Shown: piece after piece, positions 33,626 to 45,184 of the stretch
Layout: each line of letters begins with the position of its first letter
Position numbering within the stretch: the first letter of the stretch is position 1
Assembly (NCBI GenBank): GCA_032622095.1
Contig: CP136061.1
Location: forward strand, 48,489,797-48,553,796
Reading direction: 5' to 3'
Source of the DNA: Siphonodentalium dalli
Lineage: Eukaryota > Mollusca > Scaphopoda > Gadilida > Siphonodentaliidae
DNA: 64,000 nt
Notes under the pieces: generated by a model
What the model was told of the DNA's origin: nothing
Seen by the model: the letters and a program-made list of their open reading frames with translations, nothing else
Database searches by the model: none
Position numbers and translations under genes: made by a program

Positions 33626-34440
33626 CGTAAGCGCTCACTATTTTGACACTAACGAACGAAGTAATTACTCACTGGGCACATGCTGCATACATCACTCTCG
33701 TCATCACAGAGACAGAGCTGCCGAGAAAATCTCTCAAAGGAATGCAGCGACATCAGAAAATGCACCGCAAAAAGATGCAACAGGCGTCATATAGAGGCTC
33801 ATATAAATAGCGAGGTCTTACTGCATGGCCGAGTTGTTGTGTAAGTGATATGACAGACGGATTTATCTACAGACCACCGACTGAGTTTCGCTTTTTACTA
33901 GTAAAGCTAACCAAGGACTCCGAAGTGGGTTCGGATATTGCTTTTATTCGGCATCCTTTGCTTTATGCCAAATCAACTTTGAAACATTTCGCCACATTCT
34001 CGGTATATAGGATCCGAGTCCAAATAATAAAAAAGTCGATTCGGTATTATATTTTAACTTTTTTGCGCATAATGGTGTTCAGTGACTATATATCTTCCCG
34101 AAAGCGATATGAATATCACGACACACTAGTCAATAATCTAGTGTTGTAGTTTTCGACGTTTTATGCCGCCGACGATCGTCGCTCAAAAATACAGCCGAAA
34201 CTCGGCAAACCACCAAAATGCAAGGAATAGTTCAACATAGTGAATCGGAACATGCACTCTAAGCACTGTACTATCAAGCTTCCCACTGTGCGTACGAACA
34301 GCGGCCATGGTCGGGTTGATCAAGGACGATCTTCCAGAGTACCTATATCGCCGAACTGGAATGCGGAAGGGCAAATAGCGTTATCTGCGACCATGGATCT
34401 ATTTTGGCACACGAATTTACGGCACGTTTAATATCTCATT
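33626..34440. other. Open frames without recognised product
   Basis: A 99-codon frame from ATG 33850 (MTDGFIYRPPTEFRFLLVKL...) and a GC-richer patch at 34230-34400 open on both strands. The minus strand of that patch has an ATG in very good context (CCCGACCATGGCC). None shows a domain or clear splice pairing. Confidence 0.35.
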
Positions 34441-35619
34441 AAGATAACGACATGTGGGCAATACATCCCATTACTAAAGCATAAAACAATACAATACACG
34501 AGTCATAAATGTGTCATGATGAATTGCGGCCCTGTTTGCACCCATAATCAAACGCAATCTGGGGCTAATTATCACTCGACCCTTAAAGTATCAGGTAGAG
34601 TTCTCTGTCTTGTGCAATGATATCAACAGAGCTAATTCGGGTAGATCTGGAAGTCTGGATGTTTATATGCATTACCAATAACTAAGGACGTTTAATTTCG
34701 TCGCACAGGGGGCCCCCGTGGTAGTTCAATCGATGCATGCAACGCACAAATGTCTACCATATGTTACCGATATCCACATGCCACAGTATATATAATAGAG
34801 AACACATTTTGGAGGGGCAGCCAGTTTACGATGAACTTGGTGGGCGGTTGCCTCTCCTCTCATGGAGCGTAATTTACCCCCCCCCCCCCCGCCGGTGATT
34901 TAAACTGTTCTCCTCATCTGATTAGCTGAAGCCAGACCGCAGAGACTCAAATAAAATCTAAATGAAAATGGCGTCTGACAAATTTCAATTTCTCACATAA
35001 ATGATCACAAAATTGTCCTAACATTGATTCCGGAGTTCAGAGGCACACTTCGATGATTTAACGTCGACTCGTTGTGAGAAATTTGGAGCACACAAAAAAG
35101 AAAACATGCAAATATTTTTAGTAATATGCCTATGTTATTCTGCATGTCACAGCACCGATTACAGTGCATGTATGTTATTAAATTAATTTAATAATATCAC
35201 CGAGTTAATGCGCGAAACAGGCAACTCGTATCACATAAAACAATTGAACTCACTGTTAATGCGGTACATCAGTTGTCTTCGTGATATGTGTCATTCATAA
35301 TGTCAATGCAACATGATATATATTATATAATAGTGTGCTATATATAGGTAGACAAAATAGTCCCACACAATCTGGCAATTATTTGGGAAAATCTTCATTT
35401 ATGGACGGTTACAAACGATCGACTCTGGTATTATGGGATCAGTCTGTGTTATAGCTATCTAAATCCTTGTTGTGTAAGTGCATTTTTTGAATTTACAAGA
35501 ATCTTGTAAAAATCGGTGCTGTGACATAGGTGAATAGTTGACTTTATTGGTAAGATTGGCAATCCTGGTAGAGATTGACCAAGCGCATTAGGACTCCCTC
35601 CGATGGTGAAGATAAGCGT
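34441..35619. other. No gene seen
   Basis: Contains a 13-base C run near 34879-34891 and AT-rich DNA. No repeats shared with the rest of the window were noticed. Confidence 0.45.
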
Positions 35620-35960
35620 GCGTGTTCCATACATTCCCGAAACAAGCCTTGAAATAGTGTCTGTCAGTGGACTAACATCACTAAATTCACCCTCTGGGTA
35701 CCTCATTCTGCGCAGACCTCGTCTTCTGGGAAGTATATATAGTCTCAACTTAACATTGTTTTCAGTTACTTTTTCGCTTCTGTTCAGTTTATATATCCTC
35801 TAATTTGCAGAAGATAAAATGCATAATTGAGGTGCCTAATGGGTGAGCATCACCAACTTCGATTGGGGGACTTCAATCTGATCCTAGGTTTCCAATAGCA
35901 GTTGAGGCCTCAGCAGAGTGAGGTTCCCAGAGGGAGAATTTGGTGACACTAGACATGCTA
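35620..35960 (-). repeat. Dispersed repeat, reverse copy of 23600-24040
   Basis: Holds TTCACCCTCTGGGTACCTCA, TCTTCTGGGAAGTATATATA, CTTAACATTGTTTTCAGTTA and TTTGCAGAAGAT in the reverse order and strand of the 23.6-kb copy. The right palindrome arm is diverged. Confidence 0.7.
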
Positions 35961-36079
35961 TGATTGATTCGTTTATAACGATTCTGTTTTCTGTCTATTT
36001 CGATTTCAAATTTATTGGAATGACTACATCGGGCATTGGTATTCGCTATTCCTTTAACGACACTCCTGTCCAAGTTTCC

Positions 36080-36677
36080 TTCAACGTAAACCAGCTAGGT
36101 GCATGAAATCGGTTGGGATAATACTGGTTTACGTCGAAATACGACTGCCTTACTCTTCTATATAGCGGACTTTATGCCCAGATCCAGTGGCGGGAGTTTT
36201 CGTCAATATTAATGGACTAAATACAAATGCTATATTTATCGGAACGAGTGAAAATTACGGCCATAGTGATGTATTATTATCTAACATGTATGATATAGTA
36301 CGCACATGCAGAATATTCCGGGTAATTAGGAGTAACTCAAACTTGACTTATGTTTGTTCACGCTCAGAGAAGACCCGAACTGTTACACGAGGTCAAATGA
36401 GCTCGTAATGTTTTGAAAGTATGTAAACATTGTGATAGAATATATTTTTCACATTAAATTACTATAAACTTTCAGCTGACAATCTTGTAGAGTTCATAAC
36501 AAATATAATGTTTTCTATTGAATAAACCGGATTACTGTCACAAGTGTGACATTTTATTACCGCCGTTTTGATTATTTTAGATAAGCGGTGTATAGTCTGC
36601 TATAGAAGAGTAAGGGAACCATACTTCGACGTAAACCAGTATTATCTCTTCCGATTTCACTATCGGTTTACGTCGAA
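36080..36677. mobile_element. Foldback MITE with palindromic inverted ends
   Basis: The 598-bp element has about 55-bp inverted ends, each of which is itself bordered by TTCRACGTAAACC and GGTTTACGTCGAA. Between them runs GAAATCGG...GATAATACTG on both sides. The inverted similarity continues inward (GCCTTACTCTTCTATATAGC). The interior has no significant ORF. Superfamily unassigned. Confidence 0.82.
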
Positions 36678-37194
36678 AAAAACTTAGACTACCCAGCAGA
36701 ATGTTCCAGGCGAATCTAATTCAGGTGCATGTGTGAAAACCTATCATTGGAATAATTGGGGGCATTATCCGCAAGTGATGGTATTCTCGAACAAATGCTT
36801 CAAACACTCGGACAAACAACGGAGTCAGTATACCGTCAACTACAAACAGGTACTGTTATACAGTTATATCACTTAACAGGGAACAACATACCCCATTCAT
36901 TACGTGTTGATAGTAATAACGTATCTCATCATTACTTAGAGATACAGAGAGATAGAGAAATATATATTCCTGCACCTTACGAGTACCATTTGCTGGTTAT
37001 CTTGGTCCCCATTGTAGTTTTCGAGAGGTTTTTAGACACAACGCCACAAGCTGTTCGTCCAATATATACTGGGTCTCAACTGCCTACTCATATATAGGAG
37101 ATATGCATGCATCCAATCAAGGTCAAAGATGCATTGCGATATCACCGTCTATATTTGATTAGCCATAATGGAGCTTCTTGAAATTTTGAGAAAA
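36678..37194. other. Open frame of unknown meaning
   Basis: Plus-strand frame 36756-37097 (113 codons, no ATG until residue 9) reads ILEQMLQTLGQTTESVYRQL and later APYEYHLLVILVPIVVFERF. No known family recognised; such a length is expected a few times by chance here. Confidence 0.3.
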
Positions 37195-37428
37195 CCATGT
37201 GCCAATGCATTACCTTATATATGCGAGTCTCCCATAGGGAGCCTCCCATATTTAAGATAATACATTAGCCTAACAATACTTACCTTGACCTCGCAAGCAA
37301 GTGCATTCTCTTATATATGCGAAGTTCCAAACGGGAGGCTCGCATATATTAGAGAATGCACTGGAACAGGACCTTTAATGCTACACCAGAGCAGCTCCCG
37401 TCGTGAACACCATGGGAGGGTTAACTGG
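37195..37428. mobile_element. Hairpin MITE remnant
   Basis: GTGCCAATGCATTACCTTAT then TATGCGAGTCTCCCATAGGG with its returning arm, a second hairpin at about 37301-37367, then AGCAGCTCCCGTCGTG and GGGAGGGTTAA. Same layout as 20710-21155 and 60230-60500. Confidence 0.75.
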
Positions 37429-37509
37429 AAATGGCTCATGCATTTGAACCCCTAAAACATGTATACGTAATGTGACAACAGGCATAAGAGTTTGTCGATA
37501 AACACAATG

Positions 37510-37706
37510 CGCCTTGTCACTGAGTCGCAGCCATATTGGATCCGTTTTTGTATTGGTACAGGACAAAGTTCTGTAGTAGTTTTGGAGATTTTGTATATTT
37601 ATGATTTCCATAAATGGAGTGCTGCTACTATACTTTGATGTGCAGCACTAAAAAAACGGAATGGGGCGGGATTGATCCAATATGGCCGCGACTCAGTGAC
37701 AAGGCG
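37510..37706. mobile_element. Palindromic MITE, CGCCTTGTCACTGAGTCGC ends
   Basis: A 197-bp element whose ends pair CGCCTTGTCACTGAGTCGCA with its inverse over about 32 bp, then GATCC...TTTTT with AAAAAA. Single copy in this window. Flanking bases give no sure target duplication. Confidence 0.75.
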
Positions 37707-37849
37707 TAATCAGACAATCAATACTCTCAGAACTCTGATAAACACTTGCCAATTTCATAGAAATGTTGCACATATTTCCAGGGCTCTTTTATGTTCAATG
37801 CATCGAGTCGACACTCGGTGATTCACAGTAGGGTGTTGTCTCAAGTCTG

Positions 37850-38364
37850 AAAACTCTGGTGCACATGGTGTTCCCTTGGAGAAAGAACTGTCACCATTGT
37901 CTCGCAAGTCGATTGCAGAAAATGCTGCCTCTTGTGAGAAATTTGCCTTATAGGCAACGCATGATAAGACTGAATTTAAAGTCACTCAAATTCAAAAGAT
38001 TCAGGGTGGATCTCATTGAACTGCACAAAATGATGAATGGACACTATAACTTGGACCCTTATCAGTTATTTCAAAAGAGCATGAGCACCAATACTAGACG
38101 GCATGAACAGAAATTACAAAAGAAAGTGGTTAAAAAGGACAAAAGAAATTCTACTTTACAAATAGAGTTATTCCACAATGGAATTCATTACCAGATTTCA
38201 TAGTTTCTGCTGGAAGTATAGAACTGTTCAAAACATATATCGACTCACATGTTTTATGATATGAGATACGATTTCGATAACTATCATACCTGATAATGTC
38301 ATTATTCTTAAACAATTTGTAAATGTTACCGGAATGAGAAGTATTAGGACTTGTTCCGTTGAAT

Positions 38365-38400
<36 letters not shown>
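37850..38400 (+). pseudogene. LINE (CR1/L2/Jockey-like) 3' end with (ATG)n tail
   Basis: Frame 37859-38203 reads LVRNLPYRQRMIRLNLKSLK then FKRFRVDLIELHKMMNGHY and DPYQLFQ, the region after the polymerase core in non-LTR reverse transcriptases. A frameshift near 38160 moves to NRVIPQWNSLPDFIVSAGSI then ELFKTYIDSHVL and stop, the typical RVIxxWNSLP ending. A 3' UTR of about 150 bp ends in (ATG)n at about 38364-38400, as seen in LINEs with microsatellite tails. It is 5'-truncated and frameshifted, so dead. Confidence 0.82.
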
Positions 38401-38402
<2 letters not shown>

Positions 38403-38827
38403 AGGAAGCGTTGAAGGAGTACCCGACTTGGATTCGATTAGTATTGTCAGTACGATAATCCTGATTTGCATGCCAATCGAAGTAACACAAGGAAACAGGT
38501 ATGATCGTGGAACTTCTCTCAGGCGTAAATTCTATTTTTCGATATAATATATAACGTGCCGCATCTTGCCAGACATTTCGGTGATATTTCATGATACAAT
38601 CATCTGATAAAAAATAATCACACTATATGTCAAAATCGAGTGGCATTCCAATCTCGTTATCGGCGCATCCCCATGAGCACAATAAATGTGGACATTAACA
38701 ACTGCAATGTGTTGACGGAATATTGCATATACTCGATTGATTACATCATCGGTTATCAAGGGCCAGAAACTTACGTCACGAATTAATTACTAAACCATCG
38801 ATTCAGACGTTCGTTTGGCTGTTATCT
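38401..38827. other. No gene seen
   Basis: Plain sequence between the LINE tail and the 33-bp minisatellite. Confidence 0.45.
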
Positions 38828-39095
38828 GGAACTCATGCAGTGGATGAGCTGTATATATCTGGAACTCATGCAGTGGATGAGCTGTATATATCTGGAACTC
38901 ATGCAGTGGATGAGCTGTATATATATGGAACTCATGCAGTGGATGAGCTGTATATATCTGTTATCTGGAACTCATGCAGTGGATGAGCTGTATATATCTG
39001 GAACTCATGCAGTGGGTGAGCTGTATATATCTGTCGCAGTGGATGAGCTGTATATATCTGTCGCAGTGGATGAGCTGTATATATCTGTCGCAGGA
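38828..39095. repeat. Minisatellite, 33 bp x8
   Basis: Units contain GGAACTCATGCAGTGGATGA and GCTGTATATATCT. The last three copies shorten the front to GTCGCAGTGGATGAG. The multiple-of-three length keeps frames open (repeat translation only). Confidence 0.9.
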
Positions 39096-39135
39096 GTTAT
39101 TGTACTTACGGTTATGTCTATTGTACGAACATCTA

Positions 39136-39308
39136 CAGTAATGCCATAAGTAATCGACTCTTTAACTACAGCAGAATTATGCGTAACTTGGGTAACTCTC
39201 CCCGGGAGCTTTCCGATGATTGGCAACAAGCCATATTTCCGACTAAATCCTGAAAAGTTACCCATAATTCTGCTGAAGTTAAAGAGTCGATTACTTAGGG
39301 CATTACTG
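39136..39308. mobile_element. Tc1/mariner-like MITE, CAGTAATGC family, copy 2
   Basis: Inverted ends CAGTAATGCCATAAGTAATC / CAGTAATGCCCTAAGTAATC, with the same interior as 3295-3430 (GGCAACAAGCCATATTTCCG, CCTGAAAAGTTACCCATAAT) plus about 37 extra bp. Confidence 0.8.
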
Positions 39309-39486
39309 AAGTAAATGGTTGAGGTGTATTTGACGTTCAAAATCGGGGGCACAATCGATACATATTTGTCATGTAAATTTCAATTATAAATATGAGTTCT
39401 TAACGATTACTGATTTTTAAATGTGCATTGTGAATCTCCACATTTCGTGTACTGGTTTACCTATCAGACAACCGTTTATATATGAT

Positions 39487-39886
39487 TTAACCCTTTACCC
39501 AACAAACCGGCCAAAACCGGCCAAATAAAGCTTCAACAGCCTAAAATATCTTCGGTCTGTCTCAATAGAACCATACAAATATGGATATCATTGGAACCGG
39601 CTCCTTGACCACATTGTGATAGTTACAGTTATGCCCTGTGCCAATGCATTCTCTTATATATGCGAGTCGACCATAGGTCGCCTCGCATATATAAGAGAAT
39701 GCATTGGCCTAAACAAAATCTTTTTTTAACACTTTTTACCATTTGTTCTTACATTCTTTAACAATTTTATAATTTTTAATGTGTTAAGCCAATGCATTCT
39801 CTTATATATGCGAGGCGACCTATGGTCGACTCGCATATATAAGAGAATGCATTGGCACAGGGCCCTTCTGTTGGGTAAAGGGTTAA
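39487..39886 (-). mobile_element. piggyBac-like MITE with paired hairpins, copy B
   Basis: A perfect 4-base duplication: TTAA|CCCTTTACCCAACAAACC at the left and CTTCTGTTGGGTAAAGGG|TTAA at the right. It contains the CGGCCAAAACCGGCC segment first, then the two hairpins and spacer, i.e. opposite orientation to copy A. Nearly identical to copy C. Confidence 0.92.
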
Positions 39887-39966
39887 ACAAATTGAAAATC
39901 AAAATCACTTCACAATTATTTTCTTCGGAAAATAAAATTCAGACGAATAAATTATTTAATTTCTTT

Positions 39967-40150
39967 AAAGGTACTCAATCCGATCAGACGCTCATAAATT
40001 ACTATTTCTTTGGCTTCGGGGGTAAAAAATATTTGAATCAAGTCGAGGAACCCACCCATCAAAGCTCAGGGTGATTAGATATCGATTTTTTAAGTTACCT
40101 ATTTTTATTGTTTGTGGACCAGAAGCACGTGGTCAAACCGTCGAAGATGC
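39967..40150. mobile_element. Partial copy of the TTTAAAGGTAC MITE
   Basis: Starts TTTAAAGGTACTCAATCCGA and follows the 18684 element for about 180 bp (GGCTTCGGGGGTAAAAAATA), then loses similarity. No closing end. Confidence 0.75.
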
Positions 40151-40299
40151 GGAATATTGTGATGTACATCCATTGGGAACATCGATTATGCAATGTGTCG
40201 TCTGCCAATTTGGCGATATAGAGAAACTAAACTAAAAAAAATTAGAATCTATGTGAAGAAGTTTCTATTGAATTTTGATAATAAAGAAACTTTCCAGAG

Positions 40300-40420
40300 A
40301 TGATGAGGTCTAATCAGAATGAGGTCCCCGGAGGTTGAATTTAGTGATGCTAGCCCGCTATGCTGGATACCGTCACTAAATTCACCCTCTGGGGACCTCA
40401 TTCTGCAAATGACAGGCACA
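40300..40420. repeat. GAATGAGGTCCCC palindrome
   Basis: Arms CAGAATGAGGTCCCCGGAGG and its inverse surround GATGCTAGCCCGCTATGCTG. It is a short form of the 23600 family. Confidence 0.75.
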
Positions 40421-40469
40421 CTAAACTCAGGCTTGTCCGGGTCGGGTTGTCCCATTCCCCGCTGAGTCT

Positions 40470-41050
40470 ACAGCGATTCCGTGGCGATATTCGATATATC
40501 GCGATATACATATTAAACACCTACCACTGGCTGACAGATGATTTTATTCCTCCATTATTGGAATGAGGGATGATATATACACGCAGCATACGTTAGGCAT
40601 ACGTGTCACAAATATAGGTAACACTAGGCATCACTGTTATGGATAGAATCATCATGTGTCATATATTATACATGTATACTATACAGTAATATGCTGCATA
40701 TATTCCTGATAAATCACGTAAGTGTGTAAAAGAAATTGAAGCTTTATCTCTAGGATAATTTGATTCTTCGAACGCAGCGCGTGAAGAACTGGGCAGATGC
40801 CGCCATATAATGTAAGTATGGGCCGATCGTGGAAGTGGGGCCCCTATTACTAATACAGGGACTCTCTAGCATCAAGGAATTCTTCAAGAACTTTCCTCTC
40901 AAAGTGTGAAACTATCTGTCAAGCGAATACTCAATATGTTGACAGATTATTGCAAACAGTCGATTGATTACATTGGTTATCGCACGCTGAGTCTACATCG
41001 ATTCCGTGGCGATTATCGATATATCGAGATACAGATCAAACACCTACCAC
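40470..41050. repeat. Direct repeat of about 70 bp, two copies
   Basis: GCTGAGTCTACAGCGATTCC...CACCTACCACTGG at about 40461-40530 recurs at about 40986-41053. The sequence between is unremarkable. Confidence 0.7.
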
Positions 41051-42365
41051 TGGGGATCTATCGAAGTGAGCAAATGAATCGATCGTCTGCAAACACACTG
41101 AGAACATTAACATCATGAGTATACGACTATGCGTGACATAACGACTCACGGCGGGCCCGTAAAGGCTAACACGTGTTACGCAGTAGTTAAAATCCTGTTC
41201 AACAAGTTGGCATGTCTGACTCTTGTTAATATTTACCCATTCAAAGTAACACGAGATATGTATGATGTCGCTTGGCTGCATGGTCTTGTTTATCAAGCTA
41301 TATTGTTGGTAGGTCCTGCTTGTTAAGCCATGATATTGTTGGCCCCTGCTTATCAATGCTTACTATTGGACACATAGATCATTCACAAAAAAAAAAATTA
41401 ATTGTAACAATGGCTTTGTATGGTTGTTACAAAACCATCATCTTGATTGCTATTTTTCTAGCACTCCAAATTAATAATAGACAATTACCATGTACACGTT
41501 TTAACTTACTGGAAGAATCCATTTATTATAGAAATGTTTAAAGTTATATTCATGTTGGGACACTAGCATGTCAGAGTAATCTCCGTTTGAAGTGAACAAG
41601 GGGCAACTTTTCAAGTTCTCTGAGTACGCCCGACACCGCTGTTTATCGCTGCAGTGGTGTCAAACAAAAAATTGCAACATCTCATGGTCTGATCCTATAC
41701 ATGGTTTTGGAACATACATTTAGTGGAAGCCTTTAAATCTATAAATAATGCCCGAAGTCAGAAGTGTTTCAGCCTGTAATATATTATGATTTTCTCTCGG
41801 ATGTGTACGTCCGACAACGTGACAAAAGCGATATATTTATGGATAGGTTTAATTCGGGGACCGAACATTATGAGTTGCCTTAAAGTATCTGTCACATGTA
41901 CGTGGTAACCAGTGGAAATGTTCTTGACTTGAAACATATTTTATTTGTAAAATATACAAAAGGGATTGGGGCACAAGTTTTTGCAACTTATGAAGCCCCT
42001 CTCCTAATACAATATTGTAACACACATGTGATCAAGATGACGGTACAAACTTATTTACATGGTGAGAAGTTATGGGAGATATAGTGTGTAGCGCCTTCCA
42101 GAGATGATCCAACATGAGATTGCTTCTTATCTGTGAGAAAATTTGTATTTGAAGAATGTCACTACTTTATTATTGTTGGAATGATTGACAAGTGCCAATA
42201 TATTATCTATTCTAATTACTTTTATGTTGGTTGTAAAATATAATGGTACACTTGATTCGTTCTCTATTTTGTTATTGTTGTGCTCTGGAAGGCAATACAG
42301 ATGATAAATCTATTCGCTCTGTTATTTTATATATATGCTGAGCCGAAATTTAGCTATATTTGAAC
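41051..42365. other. No gene seen
   Basis: AT-rich sequence with short direct repeats near 41276-41355 (TTATCAAGC/TTGTTAAGC with ATATTGTTGG). Stops are frequent in all frames. Confidence 0.5.
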
Positions 42366-42594
42366 CTTTACTATATTAAATACTCATTGACGAGTAGTTC
42401 CCTTAAGACATGTTCAGATAATAAGTCCAAATGGTAGTTTGTGGAATACGAGTCATTCTGCACTTGTATTATCTTTTCTCCATACTGTCGTATCCTCATT
42501 TCACATGAGCATCCCTCCAAATAAATAATGAACTTTTTCCAATGAACACCTTAATAAATGAGCGGGAGAGTCCATTTAGTAAAGAATGGGTTAA
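42366..42594 (-). mobile_element. TTAA-type MITE, TAGAAAGG family, copy 2 (reverse)
   Basis: Reverse complement begins TTAACCCATTCTTTACTAAAT and includes TTATCTGAACATGTCTTAAG and AACTACTCGTCAATGAGTA. The 5' flank on the left is eroded. Confidence 0.65.
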
Positions 42595-43308
42595 TGCTAT
42601 AAATAACCGAATAACATGCAAAAGACTAGTTGTGCCCCCACCCTCTCGCAGTTTAGTGTGGAGACAGCACTCGTGACATCATTTAGAGATATTTACACTA
42701 AATCATTCATAGCTGTATAAGAGATTCAAAGAGCTATTTATGATATACATGAAACATGATTGATTTCTTGTTCTATGAAATCAAAGCCTATTCTCAATGA
42801 TTTCCCCATAAACGTCCCTGTAGAGTGCAATAGATCTCCGAAAAACTGACGTACACATTTATAAACTGTGATCTACAGCTACTTTGATACTCCCCAGGGA
42901 GCTATCTCAAACACATTCATCCTTCACTTTCACGGCAGATTATATTCCCAGAGTTTCCCAGGCAAGCATGCTTATCACTTAGCCGTTTGTTTTTATATTC
43001 CCATGAGTCAATACTATAAAACTTCTACATGCACTCGAACCCTTTTTGCACCCTGGGCTGATCATGGCGGTATGCTTTTACGCCTAATAATTGAGTCCTT
43101 TGTCGTAGCTTCGTGTGTCGAACTTCAAATACCGTCAAATGGGAGCCAAAACAAAAAACAATCCATGTATCTACTGTCACTAGTGTCAGACATGATACAA
43201 AGACTTGGTTCTGAAGGGGTTATTCCCCTAGACCATATCACGCAACACCGGCAAGCAACTGGCAAACTTGCCCATGTAGTTATTAATACTGATACCATGC
43301 ACCATTGA
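42595..43308 (+). other. Longest non-repeat ORF, 146 codons, unidentified
   Basis: Frame 42868-43308 opens without ATG (just upstream of a possible acceptor TGATCTACAG) and has internal ATGs. Its second half looks protein-like: MLLRLIIESFVVASCVELQI, MYLLSLVSDMIQRLG and PLDHITQHRQATGKLAHVVI. No domain recognised. A frame this long is expected well under once by chance in DNA of this composition, so it may be an exon or a decayed transposase, but I cannot say which. Confidence 0.25.
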
Positions 43309-44702
43309 CCCGGGAGGATTATCATTGGAAGACCTGCATGGTTACATGCGCCTTCCAATAAGTGGGGCATATGCTTTCAAAAACACTTTGGGTGGTCAGA
43401 ACACAAAATTAATGTTCTCGGTTGCCATGGTAACCGCTTTTGAAAATACTACGAAACTTATTTTACTAAAATCTCAGATTTTGTTGTTGAATTTGGTAGT
43501 TTCCTGCAACGAAAATTAAAAATAAATCACATCTCATTAGAAATATATATCTCAGGATACAGCCGGTCTTCTGGGTGGTATATTATTATACCATGAGTCG
43601 ATTTTCTCAATTTTATATATCCAAATCAGGTCACCCTCCTCTCTGTGTGGAACACAAATATGTGCTTATCTGGAAGGAACCAGATGGTGAGGACCTAATG
43701 CGCTAAGCACAATACATAATGGGCCACCAAGGTCCAAGGTCCCCCATCGGTGGACGCCCTACATGTGTTTGCCGCAGGGTTTCCAATGGCACGGAGACCA
43801 TGGAATAATTCTCGTTCATCACTATCCGATGTTATCAGGATAGCAGTGTATCTTGTATGAGTATTAATGGGTCCGCTTATGGGATAATTATGCAGTAAAT
43901 TAGTCCCGGTGTGTTTTACATCAATATCCAGGTTATTAGGCCATATGGAACAATTTCCTTTACAAAATTGGTTTTAACATGTTCTTGGAAAATCCAACAC
44001 GGATGACTCTCTCAAGTGGTATGAAAGACTTTCGGCCACCTGGTCTTCCTCCCACCGAATTTCTACATGTTGGCATGCATACAAATATTTACATAATGAA
44101 AGTACTGTTGGCGGACATTCAGATTTACATCGACGTCATCTGGGCGTATAGGCCTGCTAGGCGACCCCACGTAGGTTCACCAGATAATTCGTGCCATTCG
44201 AGTAGACTGTGCCGATACGTCTAATTCACCGATCTTATCGAAAAAGTCTGAACTGTTTTCTGCACCAAAACTAACATTTACCTGATGTGAGGCTAGGCAG
44301 AAAAGGCCAATTAATTTACATTTGGAAAGTATGCACCATGGGTGAAATGGTGTGTCTGTGCATGGGTATATTGTGCATAAATGCAAACGGTACAAAACAG
44401 TTCAGACTCGTACACTTCATCTATGGAGAAGCAATCCCACCGGCAACACATGCATACGCATCAGAATTATAACATACATTATTCATATTTAAATTCGCGC
44501 AGTATACTATTTTTATCTCAGTTTTAAATTCGCGCACTTGAATTCGATCACCGTGCTACGTGGATTTAAAACTGATAAAAATATTTCCGTAAAAGTCTTG
44601 TATATGATTTAGTGTGTATACATGTGTACATCCAGCCAATACTCACACGATTGGATAGCGAAAGATACTTAACCGGGGTTCACGATTAGATTGCGATTGG
44701 TA
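43309..44702. other. No gene; contains a palindromic segment
   Basis: At 44487-44580 a palindrome pairs TATTTTTATCTCAGTTTTAA with its inverse and holds two TTTAAATTCGCGCA motifs, also present at 45655-45725. Other sequence is unassigned. Confidence 0.45.
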
Positions 44703-45184
44703 TTAAAGGCCCACTTAATTTTCGAGTCACCGATTTTTTTTTTATAGTGCCTTGGTATACGATTTTAATAACAATCTATGCCATAAAATATAATTAAAAC
44801 ACTTTATCATTCATCTCCATTTGAAACGTCTGTGTCTTAGAAGAAGTGAAAACAGTTGAAATCATAGAAAGATTCCCCCGTTATAGCTCCCAGAATGCAA
44901 CAAAATTCAAATTAAAAATGATTTTCAATGGAAGGGGAATAACTCTATCTTTAAGATATAGAGTTATCCCCCTCCATTGAAAATAATTCACTTTGAACTA
45001 CAATCCAGATGAAAATTAAGCACAAAAACACACGTCGGTAACTCAACAAAACAACATGTTCAAAGGTTATTACACCTGATAAGTTGATAACAATGTTTTG
45101 GAGCTTCTTCTGTCAATAGTATATAATATGGCATATATTTTATATATGTGATCTGGGGGTTCGAAAATTAAGTGAGCCTTCAAA
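44703..45184. mobile_element. MITE with TTAAAGGCCCA ends, copy 2
   Basis: Similar along its length to 21949-22418, including AATCTATGCCATAAAATATA and TGATCTGGGGGTTCGAA. Ends are TTAAAGGCCCACTTAATTTT and AAAATTAAGTGAGCCTTCAA. Confidence 0.85.

Noticed and set aside
44177-44395. Exon on the minus strand with a good-looking splice signal at CACATCAG
   Set aside because: The site reads CAG|GTAAATG, which fits a donor as well as an acceptor, and no partner site or recognisable peptide was found on either reading.
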